Assembly (NCBI GenBank): GCA_937899715.1
Contig: CALCNX010000125.1
Location: 1-64,000 of the forward strand
DNA: 64,000 bases
Reading direction: 5' to 3'
Origin: an uncultured bacterium
Lineage (GTDB): Bacteria > Bacteroidota > Ignavibacteria > Kapaibacteriales > UBA4661
The position numbers were made by a program, and so were the translations under genes. Positions within the stretch are counted from its first letter, which is position 1; every line of letters starts with the position of its first letter. Of the stretch, positions 38,272-46,243 are shown one piece after another. The notes below the pieces were generated by a model that made no database searches, was not told the DNA's origin, and saw nothing but the letters and a program-made list of their open reading frames with translations.

Positions 38272-38349
38272 AGTTGCTTGTGAATTGAGAGATTGCACAT
38301 TGAAAATTTACACCTGAATAAGCGCAATTTCGTATTTTCCCTCGAAGAT

Positions 38350-39228
38350 TCAAAGGAAAAGCGCCTTCGCACACAACACGCCCGCAATAAGCACCGTGTG
38401 GACAATCAGCAAGCGCACCGTCTGAAGCAGCAAACCGTTTAACTCCCTGCCTTGCAGCTTCATAGCGCTGCGGCACGCCATCATGCCAAGCGGCGCAGCC
38501 AGAAGCGATAACAGCATCCACCATTCACGCCACGTTACCGCGTAGTACGCAGGAACAAGGAGCGCCGCGCCAACGATAAAGCAGTAAAGCAACCGCGCAT
38601 TATCTTCGCCGATGCGTACCGCAAGGGTGCGCTTCCCAACGGCGGCATCGGTGGGAATGTCGCGTATGTTATTCACGAGCAGAATATTTGCCGACCAGAA
38701 GGCAGGCGCAAGCGAGAAGAGAAGCGCCGTGGGCGACCATTCGTGCGCTTGCAGATAATATGTACCGCAGACGGACACTATGCCATAGAACACAAAGGCG
38801 CACACCTCGCCCAGCCCGATGTACGCAAGCGGCACAGGACCGCCCGTGTACGCCCACGCCGCAATGAGCGAGACCACACCAATAGCCAGAATTTGCCAGC
38901 CGCCCGTCCAGACCAGATATTGCCCCAGCACAAAAGCCGTTCCTGCCGCCAGCCACGCAGCCCTTTTCACGGCTTGCTCCGAGAGCATCCCTGACGAAAC
39001 CGCACGCGGCGGACCTAAACGCTCGGCGGTGTCTGCGCCTTTGCGATAGTCGTAGAGGTCGTTGATGAGATTAGAGGCAATCTGCATCAATACCGCACAA
39101 ACGAGTGTTGCTAATGCGGGAAGAAGCGCAAATTTCCCAACGGCAAACGCCAAAGCCGTTCCCAGAACAACAGGAGCAGCACCGGCAGGAAGTGTTTTGG
39201 GGCGAATAGCGAGAAACCAAGGGTTCAT
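38350..39228 (-). CDS. menA: 1,4-dihydroxy-2-naphthoate polyprenyltransferase
   Basis: UbiA-family membrane enzyme that attaches the polyprenyl tail in menaquinone synthesis. The start is MNPWFLAIRPKTLPAGAAPV (39228), the typical MenA opening; an ATG 30 codons upstream is unlikely. The 292-residue protein has 8-9 membrane helices. The first Asp-rich motif is NDLYDYRKGADT (NDxxDxxxD) and the second is NNIRDIPTDAAVGKRTLA, both intact for prenyl diphosphate and Mg2+ binding. No other menaquinone genes are adjacent. It shows that the organism probably respires with menaquinone, consistent with the Rieske and NADH dehydrogenase genes nearby. Confidence 0.94.
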   Translation of the reverse strand: MNPWFLAIRPKTLPAGAAPVVLGTALAFAVGKFALLPALATLVCAVLMQIASNLINDLYDYRKGADTAERLGPPRAVSSGMLSEQAVKRAAWLAAGTAFVLGQYLVWTGGWQILAIGVVSLIAAWAYTGGPVPLAYIGLGEVCAFVFYGIVSVCGTYYLQAHEWSPTALLFSLAPAFWSANILLVNNIRDIPTDAAVGKRTLAVRIGEDNARLLYCFIVGAALLVPAYYAVTWREWWMLLSLLAAPLGMMACRSAMKLQGRELNGLLLQTVRLLIVHTVLIAGVLCAKALFL

Positions 39229-39364
39229 AGGGAAGTATTGAGTTTTGAATGTTGAGTTTTTACAGAATGAATTTTGGGCAGAGTGCATCAATTTGCGTAA
39301 TTTTCTGAACATTATCATTACTGCAAATGCAGAACCACGTTTTGTTCACTTTCACCAATACCGC

Positions 39365-39994
39365 ATGAGCAAGCCGCAATCGGTTATTACACGGGCGCAT
39401 ATCGCAAGCGCGATGACGTACCAAGAGTATATGCACCTTTCAGAAGAACTTTTTGCTAAGGGGCGCACCACATCGGAAGCCGACGAATTGAATACACCCG
39501 GACATCTGGAATACACGAGGCTCAATCTTCAGCGTGCAAGCCGCATCTATAAGACGACGGTACTCAATTCCGATTTGCAGGAAGCCGTCCGCAACATACC
39601 GAAGAAATGGATTTGGCTAATACTCTCGGAATCGTGGTGCGGTGATGCAGCACAAAACATACCTGTCTTTGTGCGCCTTGCAGAACTTTCACCCGCTCTT
39701 GAAATCAAAATTTTGCTCCGCGACCAGCATCCTGACGTGATGAATGCCTATCTGACAGGCGGAACAGCACGTGCTATCCCTAAGTTGATATGCCTTGATG
39801 CTGCCACGCTGGATGAAATCGGGCAGTGGGGACCACGCCCGAAAGAGGCTCAAGACTATGTGATGGAGCAAAAAGCACTTGGAACAGACCACGACGCAAT
39901 GATTGCCAACGTTCACGCATGGTATGCCAAAGACAAAACCGAATCATTGCAACGCGAAATGCTGGCGTGTGTGCGGGAATGGTCAAAGGCATAA
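39365..39994 (+). CDS. Thioredoxin-fold protein with incomplete active site
   Basis: Start at MSKPQSVITRAHIASAMTYQ (39365); the ATG at 39245 adds 40 unlikely residues. The 209-residue protein has a helical front part and a thioredoxin-like domain at about 75-185 with WIWLILSESWCGDAAQNIPV, where classical thioredoxins have WCxxC. Here only one cysteine is present (WCGDA), as in the TlpA-like/thioredoxin_9 group of cytosolic proteins with a WCGD motif. The cis-proline region reads ARAIPKLICLD. It has no signal peptide. It faces menA across 136 bases and shares a bidirectional terminator with nuoC. Substrate unknown. Confidence 0.85.
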   Translation: MSKPQSVITRAHIASAMTYQEYMHLSEELFAKGRTTSEADELNTPGHLEYTRLNLQRASRIYKTTVLNSDLQEAVRNIPKKWIWLILSESWCGDAAQNIPVFVRLAELSPALEIKILLRDQHPDVMNAYLTGGTARAIPKLICLDAATLDEIGQWGPRPKEAQDYVMEQKALGTDHDAMIANVHAWYAKDKTESLQREMLACVREWSKA

Positions 39995-40012
39995 AAACAA
40001 TATGAAACCATA

Positions 40013-40055
40013 TAAAAACGTCCTTGCAAGCAGATTGCAAGGACGTTTTGTTATT
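40013..40055. terminator. Bidirectional terminator between two convergent genes
   Basis: A perfect 15-bp stem (40015-40029 with 40035-40049) and a 5-base loop is bordered by AAAAA on the left and TTTTGTTATTTATT on the right, so it can stop transcripts from both the thioredoxin-like gene and nuoC. Confidence 0.9.
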
Positions 40056-40074
40056 TATTGTTACTTTCGTGTAC

Positions 40075-40596
40075 TTAATACTGCGGACTTTTCTCCGGCA
40101 ATGGGAGCGAACCCGGTATCCCCATAAGCGGGAAGTCTTTGCGGAGCGGATAGAGTGGTTCTGCGGTGTCGGGGTCAACAAAATCCTCCGGCATATAGAA
40201 CCGACGTAAATCGGGGTGCCCATCGAAGATAATGCCGTACATATCGTGCGTTTCGCGTTCGTACCAGTTTGCCGCCTCGTACACTCCCGTCAGCGTCGGG
40301 CAGCGCGGCTCGTCGTAATCATCGAGTGGCACTTTGAGAATGATACGGGTTGCGGTTTCGAGAGCGAACAGCACATAGACCATTTCAAAGCGATTCTTCC
40401 GGCGAAAATAGTCAACGGCGGTAATATCTATCAGCATCTCGAACTTTGTTCGCGGGTTGGATTGGAGTTCGCGGGCTGCCTCGACGATATCGCCTTTATC
40501 AATCATAAAGGTCGTTTCGCCGCGATACTCAATCACTTCCACCGTGCCGCAAATCGGCGCGAGGACTTGCAAAATCGTCTCTTTTGTCAGTGCCAT
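40075..40596 (-). CDS. nuoC: NADH-quinone oxidoreductase subunit C
   Basis: A 173-residue NuoC, the 30-kDa peripheral-arm subunit of complex I that sits beside NuoD. Family markers are present: FEMLIDITAVDYFRRKNRFE, LYDPRCPTLTGVYEAANWYE-like text (here DDYDEPRCPTLTGVYEAANW), ERETHDMYGIIFDGHPDLRR and PLRKDFPLMG. The protein is complete. The oddity is its setting: no other nuo gene lies next to it, with a fatty acid hydroxylase upstream and a terminator downstream. A (TG)7 tract lies about 55 bases before the start codon. The other subunits should be elsewhere in the genome. Confidence 0.95.
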   Translation of the reverse strand: MALTKETILQVLAPICGTVEVIEYRGETTFMIDKGDIVEAARELQSNPRTKFEMLIDITAVDYFRRKNRFEMVYVLFALETATRIILKVPLDDYDEPRCPTLTGVYEAANWYERETHDMYGIIFDGHPDLRRFYMPEDFVDPDTAEPLYPLRKDFPLMGIPGSLPLPEKSPQY

Positions 40597-40650
40597 AGAT
40601 GGGCAGGAATTTGAATGATGGGTAAAATTTTGCTTACAGTCCGATTACAA

Positions 40651-40665
40651 TGTGTGTGTGTGTGT
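40651..40665. repeat. Dinucleotide (TG)7 tract upstream of nuoC
   Basis: Seven TG units plus one T lie in the 96-base gap between nuoC and the hydroxylase gene, 55 bases upstream of the nuoC start. It is not in a coding region. A tract this long can slip during replication and could change promoter spacing, but no promoter was recognised around it. Confidence 0.6.
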
Positions 40666-40692
40666 TGCCGAATATTCAGAATGAAAATTCTC

Positions 40693-41388
40693 TTAAACTT
40701 TTTCTTTTTCATTATATTCAGCGCTTTTGGCATCATTTTTGAGGTACTGAGGAACAGTACCAATCACATAATCCCAGAGCGGATTGCTGACACCATATGC
40801 AGTGTCGCTATCTTGGTAGTGATGACGCATATGGTAGGTCTTGAGAAAACGACCAAATTTGCTTTTCATGGGCAAGTGGTGTGTGGCGTAGTGAATTGAA
40901 TCATAAAGCATATAGCCCACAATAAAGCCACAGAACACTCCATTAGTGTACACGCCCAGTGCTGCGTAGAAAGCACCGTAGAAAAGCAGCGCAAGTGGAA
41001 TACTGACCAGAAGCGGCATCACAAGACGCGTAGAATCGCGCGGATAATCGTGATGGATGCCGTGGACGAGAAAGTGAATTTCTTTGCCAATTTCGGACTT
41101 TGGGTGATAATGAAATACCCAACGGTGCAGGACATATTCCGTCAATGTCCAGACGCTCACGCCGATTGCAAAAAGCCCAAGCGTCCACAAAGCGCCGAGA
41201 GCCAGTACCGAAAAATACGCAGTAACACCGGCAACAGGAATAAACGTGACAAGTGGCGTGACAGGATGAATATGTGAGAAGTATTCGAGAACTGGATTTT
41301 TGAAAAGTGGAATAGTCTCGTCTTTATTCGAGACAAAGCGCCCTTTTGTCGTGGCTTGCTGATGCGCTTGAATACGATGTGCTTCCAT
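40693..41388 (-). CDS. Fatty acid hydroxylase superfamily membrane protein
   Basis: A 231-residue di-iron membrane hydroxylase. Four membrane helices are likely (about 45-65, 68-88, 127-147 and 150-170). The histidine boxes are complete: HRWVFH, HFLVHGIHHDYPRDSTRLV, HYATHH and HMRHHYQD. The HGIHHDYPRDSTRLV text is typical of the fatty acid 2-hydroxylase (FA2H/Scs7-like) branch rather than sterol desaturases, so it probably hydroxylates the acyl chain of a complex membrane lipid. It is followed by nuoC on the same strand after 96 bases, with no functional link known. Confidence 0.9.
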   Translation of the reverse strand: MEAHRIQAHQQATTKGRFVSNKDETIPLFKNPVLEYFSHIHPVTPLVTFIPVAGVTAYFSVLALGALWTLGLFAIGVSVWTLTEYVLHRWVFHYHPKSEIGKEIHFLVHGIHHDYPRDSTRLVMPLLVSIPLALLFYGAFYAALGVYTNGVFCGFIVGYMLYDSIHYATHHLPMKSKFGRFLKTYHMRHHYQDSDTAYGVSNPLWDYVIGTVPQYLKNDAKSAEYNEKEKV

Positions 41389-41673
41389 AATCTTGGGTGG
41401 TAAATTGAACGGTACGAAAAACTTTTTTTGTCAAACTTGTAAAATCTCTTTCGTCTTGGTGTGATTTTCCATGCACGATAACAGATTTTTACTAAATTAC
41501 GGAATAATTGCGAAACACGATGCACGAAAATCGCTCCCTCTCGCGCCCTTGTGCACAAACGACCATTCGATAGTAGTACGCACAATATTCTTTCGGCAGT
41601 GCGGCTTCCGCTTGATATGCGGCTTTTCGGTTGTCCGCCTTTTTCTTTCCGGCTTTTTCTGAAGGATATAGCC

Positions 41674-42642
41674 ATGCCTGAACAACTCTATTGGTGGATA
41701 GGCTTCCACATCTTTATTTTCCTGATGCTTGCACTTGATTTGGGTGTGTTCCATCGGAAATCGCATACCGTGACCGTACGCGAAGCGCTTACGTGGAGTG
41801 CAGTGTGGATAAGCCTTGCCCTCATTTTCAATGCGGGTGTATTTTTCGTCAGGGGCTACGATTCCGCTTTGGAATTCCTCGCCGGATACCTGCTGGAGGA
41901 ATCCCTCAGCGTGGACAACCTTTTCGTGTTCTTGCTTCTTTTTTCGTATTTCAAAGTTCCGGCTGATTACCAACACAAAGTGTTGTTTTGGGGGATTATC
42001 GGAGCCTTAATTATGCGGGCACTTTTTATCGGTATTGGCGCGGTGCTCATTGCTCAGTTTCACTATATTCTGTACTTGTTTGGCATTTTCCTTGTCATCA
42101 CCGGTATTCGCATGGCATTCGACAAGGGCGACGAGGTCAATCCCGAAAATAATATTCTTGTCAAAGCCTTTCGCCGATTTTTCCCTGTGAGCGATAAGTA
42201 TGACGGTAGTAACTTTTTCACCCTCGAAAATGGCGTACGCAAGGCAACACTGCTCTTCATTGTGCTGCTTATCGTGGAAGCAACGGACATTCTTTTTGCC
42301 GTAGATTCTATTCCTGCCGTCTTTGCTGTAACGCAAGACCCATTTATTGTTTACACCTCGAACATATTTGCTATTCTGGGTTTGCGCTCTCTCTATTTTG
42401 CTCTTGCGGGCATTATGAATCTCTTCCACTATCTGAAATTTGGTCTTTCGATTATTCTCAGTTTCATCGGTGTCAAGATGCTCATTATGGACATCTACAA
42501 GATTCCGATTGGAGCCGCACTTGGCTTTGTGGTCTTTGTTCTGGTTGCTTCTATCGTCGCCTCCAAAATCTGGCCCCAAGAAGTTGCAAAAGAAACAGAA
42601 ACCAAAGAAGCAGAAGTAAAAGAAGCTGACCAGAACGCATAA
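41674..42642 (+). CDS. TerC/Alx-family membrane protein
   Basis: A 322-residue integral membrane protein of the TerC family (Alx-like), linked to manganese export and, in some bacteria, tellurite resistance. The start is MPEQLYWWIGFHIFIF (41674), the usual opening; the upstream open stretch to 41551 is not family-like. Nine or so helices are visible. The metal-binding acidic motifs in the membrane are present: LALDLGVFHRK, EESLSVDNLFVFL and VEATDILFAVDSIPAVFA. The C-terminal tail is rich in K/E/T. It lies 20 bases before lpxH on the same strand, so the two may be co-transcribed. Confidence 0.93.
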   Translation: MPEQLYWWIGFHIFIFLMLALDLGVFHRKSHTVTVREALTWSAVWISLALIFNAGVFFVRGYDSALEFLAGYLLEESLSVDNLFVFLLLFSYFKVPADYQHKVLFWGIIGALIMRALFIGIGAVLIAQFHYILYLFGIFLVITGIRMAFDKGDEVNPENNILVKAFRRFFPVSDKYDGSNFFTLENGVRKATLLFIVLLIVEATDILFAVDSIPAVFAVTQDPFIVYTSNIFAILGLRSLYFALAGIMNLFHYLKFGLSIILSFIGVKMLIMDIYKIPIGAALGFVVFVLVASIVASKIWPQEVAKETETKEAEVKEADQNA

Positions 42643-42662
42643 CGCCGCCTATTTGAACAGAA

Positions 42663-43427
42663 ATGATATACTTTATTTCCGACCAACACTTAGGTCTTGG
42701 TGAGCGCTCCGCCGATAAACAGCGCGAGCGCGACCTCTTGAAATTTCTTACCCTAGCAAAGCCGCACTGTGAGCGGCTTTTTATTTTGGGAGATCTGTTC
42801 GACTATTGGTTTGAGTATGCCACTGTTGTTCCCAAATACCATATCCGTACGCTCTCAGCACTTGCTGATTATGCTGATAGCGGTATTCCCGTGGAGTACC
42901 TGATTGGGAATCACGATTTCGGGCACAAAACCTTTTTTGAGGAAGAACTTGGCATAACCATACACAAGGGCGACCACGAGACAGTGCTGCACGGAAAGCG
43001 ATTCTACCTTGCGCATGGGGACGGAAAAGCGTTTAATGATACTGGCTACCTCATGCTGCGAGCAGTCTTGCGGAATCCGTTTGCACTCTGGCTTTGGAAA
43101 TGGCTTCACCCTGACGTTGGCGTGGGGATTGCTGCACGTGCCTCACGGAAGAGCCGCGCCTACACTAGCGACAAACAATTTGGGAACGAGCGCGACGGCT
43201 TGGAAGCGTTTGCAGAGGAGAAAATCAAGGCAGGATACGATTTTGTGCTCATGGGGCATTTGCACAAACCCATCGAAAAGCAGTTTGAAAACAAGGCGGG
43301 AAGCGGTCTTTACGTCAATACAGGCGATTGGCTGACGCACCGCACCTACGCAGAATTTGACGGCGCGGCTCTGCGTCTTTGCCGTATAGATGATTTTTTT
43401 GCAATCCATCAAGACGCAAATACATAA
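42663..43427 (+). CDS. lpxH: UDP-2,3-diacylglucosamine diphosphatase-like phosphoesterase
   Basis: A metallophosphoesterase of 254 residues in the LpxH group, which makes lipid X in lipid A synthesis at the inner membrane. The metal ligands are complete: D7 and H9 in SDQHLG, D44 in LGDLFDYWF, N83-H84-D85 in GNHDFG, H118 in LAHGDGKA and the GHLHKP motif at about 204-209. The order and spacing match LpxH, although related UDP-sugar phosphoesterases share them. The presence of lipid A synthesis agrees with an outer membrane. The coding sequence contains a terminator-like hairpin at 42758-42787. Confidence 0.88.
   Translation: MIYFISDQHLGLGERSADKQRERDLLKFLTLAKPHCERLFILGDLFDYWFEYATVVPKYHIRTLSALADYADSGIPVEYLIGNHDFGHKTFFEEELGITIHKGDHETVLHGKRFYLAHGDGKAFNDTGYLMLRAVLRNPFALWLWKWLHPDVGVGIAARASRKSRAYTSDKQFGNERDGLEAFAEEKIKAGYDFVLMGHLHKPIEKQFENKAGSGLYVNTGDWLTHRTYAEFDGAALRLCRIDDFFAIHQDANT
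42758..42787 (+). terminator. Terminator-like hairpin inside lpxH
   Basis: AAAGCCGC (42758-42765), a 7-base loop and GCGGCTTT (42773-42780) form a perfect 8-bp stem followed by TTATTTT. It lies about 95 bases into the lpxH reading frame. The same AAAGCCGC arm occurs in the terminators at 9369 and 61611. Translating ribosomes should mask it, so premature stop would happen only when translation is slow. Confidence 0.4.
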
Positions 43428-43438
43428 TCCCCCTTTGC

Positions 43439-44341
43439 TCAAGAACCCACATTCTGCCGAAGCAAGCGTTCATGCCGCATCACAAGCAAACTCCGCATGG
43501 TAACAGCACCAATCACCACCACACCGCCAATAACTGTCCACTTGCCAGGAAGTTCTCCGGCAAACAGCGCCACCCAAAGCGGGCTTAAGAGCGGCTCAAT
43601 GATGGGAACTAAAATTGCTTCCAATGCTGAAACGTGAGAAATGACGCGGGCGTACAGTGCATATGATATGCCAAGCTGGAAAACGCCCAGAAGCGTAATG
43701 CCTATCCAGCTCTGCGCTGAGGGCGTAAAACCTGATGCCAAGGACTGCACTGCAAACGGTAAGCAAATAACAGCCGTCAGCACATTCCCCCAAAAAACAC
43801 CGTCCGAACGCGAAGATGGTGCTTCGTGAGTACGCTCCTGCACATTCTTGCGCATGAAAAGCACGAGCCATCCGAAACTCATACCGCTTGCAATCGCGAG
43901 GAGATTCCCCGCCATATTAGCTGCCGAAAGGCTCTCCACAAAAAATAGAACCATTCCCACAAAGACTAATCCAATCGTCATCCAATCCAGCTTTGTGGTG
44001 CGCTCGCCCAGAAACCACGCGCCGAAGAGCGCAACGTGTACCGGCGCGGTATATTGCAGCAAGATTGCATTCGCAGCAGTGGTGAGCTTTGTAGCAGCAA
44101 CAAACATCACCATCGTTAACATACACGCCACCGCACCGCCGAACTCATAGCGCGTCAAGCGCAAGGGCGACCACGTGCGAGGCGGGGCAACGATGCCAAG
44201 AATTAGCGCTGCAATAGCGCTCCGCACGCCGGCAATAGAAAGAGCATCCCATTCGACGAGTTTGATAAACACACCACCGGAACTCCAAAGAACGGCAGTG
44301 AGCGCGAGCAAAACAAGGGCGCGGGTATGAGAAGTGTTCAT
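43439..44341 (-). CDS. EamA-family (drug/metabolite) transporter
   Basis: A 300-residue inner-membrane exporter with ten helices in two EamA repeats (about 8-140 and 150-285). Typical text: LWSSGGVFIKL at the start, ILLQYTAPVHVALFGAWFLGE in the first half and LEAILVPIIEPLLSPLWVAL in the second. Family members export amino acids, nucleotides or other metabolites; the substrate cannot be read here. It converges on lpxH with an 11-base gap. Confidence 0.92.
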   Translation of the reverse strand: MNTSHTRALVLLALTAVLWSSGGVFIKLVEWDALSIAGVRSAIAALILGIVAPPRTWSPLRLTRYEFGGAVACMLTMVMFVAATKLTTAANAILLQYTAPVHVALFGAWFLGERTTKLDWMTIGLVFVGMVLFFVESLSAANMAGNLLAIASGMSFGWLVLFMRKNVQERTHEAPSSRSDGVFWGNVLTAVICLPFAVQSLASGFTPSAQSWIGITLLGVFQLGISYALYARVISHVSALEAILVPIIEPLLSPLWVALFAGELPGKWTVIGGVVVIGAVTMRSLLVMRHERLLRQNVGS

Positions 44342-44480
44342 AATGGGAGGGGGCTGTAATAAACGAAAAACGCGCCTATGTAGCGCGAAAATACGTCGTA
44401 TTGAGAACTCTGTGCGAGCGAGAACTCACTATTTACTATACTGTTTGGGGGGATACTATTTTTTGATAAGAGGAACAAAC

Positions 44481-44936
44481 TCAAGTCGTGGCGAGGTTGC
44501 TGGTGATAAGGTCGTACTTCGCAGCCAGAATAAGAAGTTCTGGATCAGTTGAGACAAACGTAGTCATTGTATCGGCACCACTATTTTGGCTGTGCTCATG
44601 GACAGCAACGGCAGAAGCCAGATGCAGAGCACGCTCCGGCGACAAATCATGCTTGAGCGCAACAGCTTCGGTGAGCTTTAAGACACGAGATGACGGATGA
44701 ACTTGCAGAAATTGTGTCCAGTCATTTTCAAGCTCGTGTATTTTATGCTCTAAATCGTCTTTGGAGATTTTTCCTGAATTTGCCAAACGGCTCAGAGTAA
44801 CGACCACCTCTATAAAACCAAAAGAGGCACAGGCGAGAATCGTCGAAGGGGTGAAGAGTGCTGCCACTTTCTCCGAACCTGCTTCGCGGATGTAGTATTG
44901 GAGCCATGCGGTAGAATCAAGGTAGTAGAGTGTCAT
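44481..44936 (-). CDS. PIN-domain toxin (putative ribonuclease)
   Basis: A 151-residue PIN-domain protein of the VapC kind, expected to cut RNA when free of its antitoxin. The first acidic residue is D7 (LDSTAW), the second E43 (FGFIEV) and the fourth D131 (STDPELL). At the third position, where most PIN proteins have an Asp in a DALHLA motif, this one reads ERALHLA, so the acid is shifted to E101 and the usual site is Arg. Activity may be altered. The start overlaps the upstream small gene in ATGA (44933-44936), the usual arrangement of toxin-antitoxin pairs. Confidence 0.85.
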   Translation of the reverse strand: MTLYYLDSTAWLQYYIREAGSEKVAALFTPSTILACASFGFIEVVVTLSRLANSGKISKDDLEHKIHELENDWTQFLQVHPSSRVLKLTEAVALKHDLSPERALHLASAVAVHEHSQNSGADTMTTFVSTDPELLILAAKYDLITSNLATT

Positions 44937-45196
44937 TGTCGTCCTTTGATGAGTAATTGCGAAGAAGACTCGCCGCCGCTTGCTTGGGCGATTGGCTCGA
45001 CAGGAGCGAATCTGGAGAACGGACGATAGACCTCGCCCGGACTTTTGAACCCCTCAATGCCGCTCACAATCTGGTCAAGCACTGCCTGACGCTCTTTGTG
45101 TCCCTGAAGTTCGTCAATATAGCGGCGAATAAAACTCGCACTTTCATTCACCAGAAAGTCGAGCTTATTGCTCACATTTTCATTGTGTATAGCCAT
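44933..45196 (-). CDS. Putative antitoxin of the PIN toxin
   Basis: An 87-residue protein directly upstream of, and overlapping, the PIN gene. The N-terminal half is helical (VSNKLDFLVNESASFIRRYI, DELQGHKERQAVLDQIVSG). The C-terminal half is polar and probably unfolded alone, as expected for the part that wraps a toxin. No AbrB, RHH or Phd motif is obvious, so the DNA-binding type is unassigned. The role rests on gene order and size rather than on sequence similarity. Confidence 0.7.
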   Translation of the reverse strand: MAIHNENVSNKLDFLVNESASFIRRYIDELQGHKERQAVLDQIVSGIEGFKSPGEVYRPFSRFAPVEPIAQASGGESSSQLLIKGRQ

Positions 45197-45487
45197 AGCA
45201 TAGCTCCTCTTTTGTTACGCACACCACAGTAAATGCAACTTAATGGGCATTGCTACTGTTTGGGCGCGAAAGATAGAGATTCGTGAGGAAAAATACAAGC
45301 CTTTCATGTCGGAACAAGAAATTTTTCTTTGCTTTTGTGCAAGCAACTTCTTCAGCCGACCTATTCAAGCAATAATGCCCATTGTATCGTACTATTCAAT
45401 TTTCGTGCCAGTTATGATACTATTTTGGGAAATCTAGTTTTTTTGCTACTTTTCGGTTCACTCCATTTCTCATCAGCACTCACGATT

Positions 45488-46231
45488 ATGTCTTTCAAAG
45501 ACCATTTTTCCTCACTTGCCAGCGATTATGCTCGGCATCGTCCGCGCTATCCCGACGCACTGTTTGCTTTTCTGGCAGAGCAAGCACCTTCACGCCTACG
45601 TGCATGGGATTGCGCCACTGGTAACGGACAAGCAGCCACAGCACTTGCGAAGTATTTTTCACACGTCATCGCCACCGATGCCAGTGCCGAGCAGATTGCA
45701 GAAGGCGAAGCACATCCGAAGGTGGAGTACCGTGTGAGTCCGGCTGAAAACTCCGATTTAGAGCCATCCTCTGCTGATATTTGCACTGTTGCTCAGGCAC
45801 TTCATTGGTTCGACAGAGAGCAGTTTTATGAAGAGGTGCGTCGCGTGGTAAGGCGTGGCGGACTTCTCGCCGTCTGGACGTACAGCCACAGTACCATTAC
45901 GCCGGAGATAGATGCAGTCATGCGTGAGTTCTACGCCACAATGCGTCCCTATTTCCCACCCGAACGCCAATGGGTAGATGAAGAGTACGCAACACTTCCT
46001 TTTCCCTTCGAGGAACTGGCTGCACCGAGTTTTTTTATGGAAGCCGCTTGGAATATGGCGGACGTACTGGGTTACTACCGCTCGTGGTCTGGTGTAAAGG
46101 CATACCAAAAAGAGCACAGCACAAGCCCCATACCGCAGGCAGAATCTGCACTCGGCAGCGTCTGGGCAGACCCGCAGAAGCCCTTGCCTGTGCGGTGGAA
46201 ATTGCATTTGCGCTTGGGCAGAGTAGAGTAA
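45488..46231 (+). CDS. Class I SAM-dependent methyltransferase
   Basis: The start is MSFKDHFSSLASDYARHRP (45488), the usual opening of this group; longer open stretches back to 45329 cross a region with no family text. The 247-residue protein has motif I DCATGNGQAATAL, motif II IATDASAEQI, motif III-like VAQALHWFD and an R-rich VRRVVRRGGLLAVW. It belongs to the small-molecule methyltransferases (Methyltransf_11 type) of which many have unknown substrates. It converges on the AddB-like gene with a 12-base gap. The 291 bases upstream hold no gene; a short inverted repeat AATGGGCATT / AATGCCCATT is present there. Confidence 0.88.
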   Translation: MSFKDHFSSLASDYARHRPRYPDALFAFLAEQAPSRLRAWDCATGNGQAATALAKYFSHVIATDASAEQIAEGEAHPKVEYRVSPAENSDLEPSSADICTVAQALHWFDREQFYEEVRRVVRRGGLLAVWTYSHSTITPEIDAVMREFYATMRPYFPPERQWVDEEYATLPFPFEELAAPSFFMEAAWNMADVLGYYRSWSGVKAYQKEHSTSPIPQAESALGSVWADPQKPLPVRWKLHLRLGRVE

Positions 46232-46243
46232 AACAGCGTTGCT

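Noticed and set aside
45243..45437. Short open frame before the methyltransferase gene
   Set aside because: It is Phe- and Cys-rich with no start signal or domain; it looks like random non-coding sequence.
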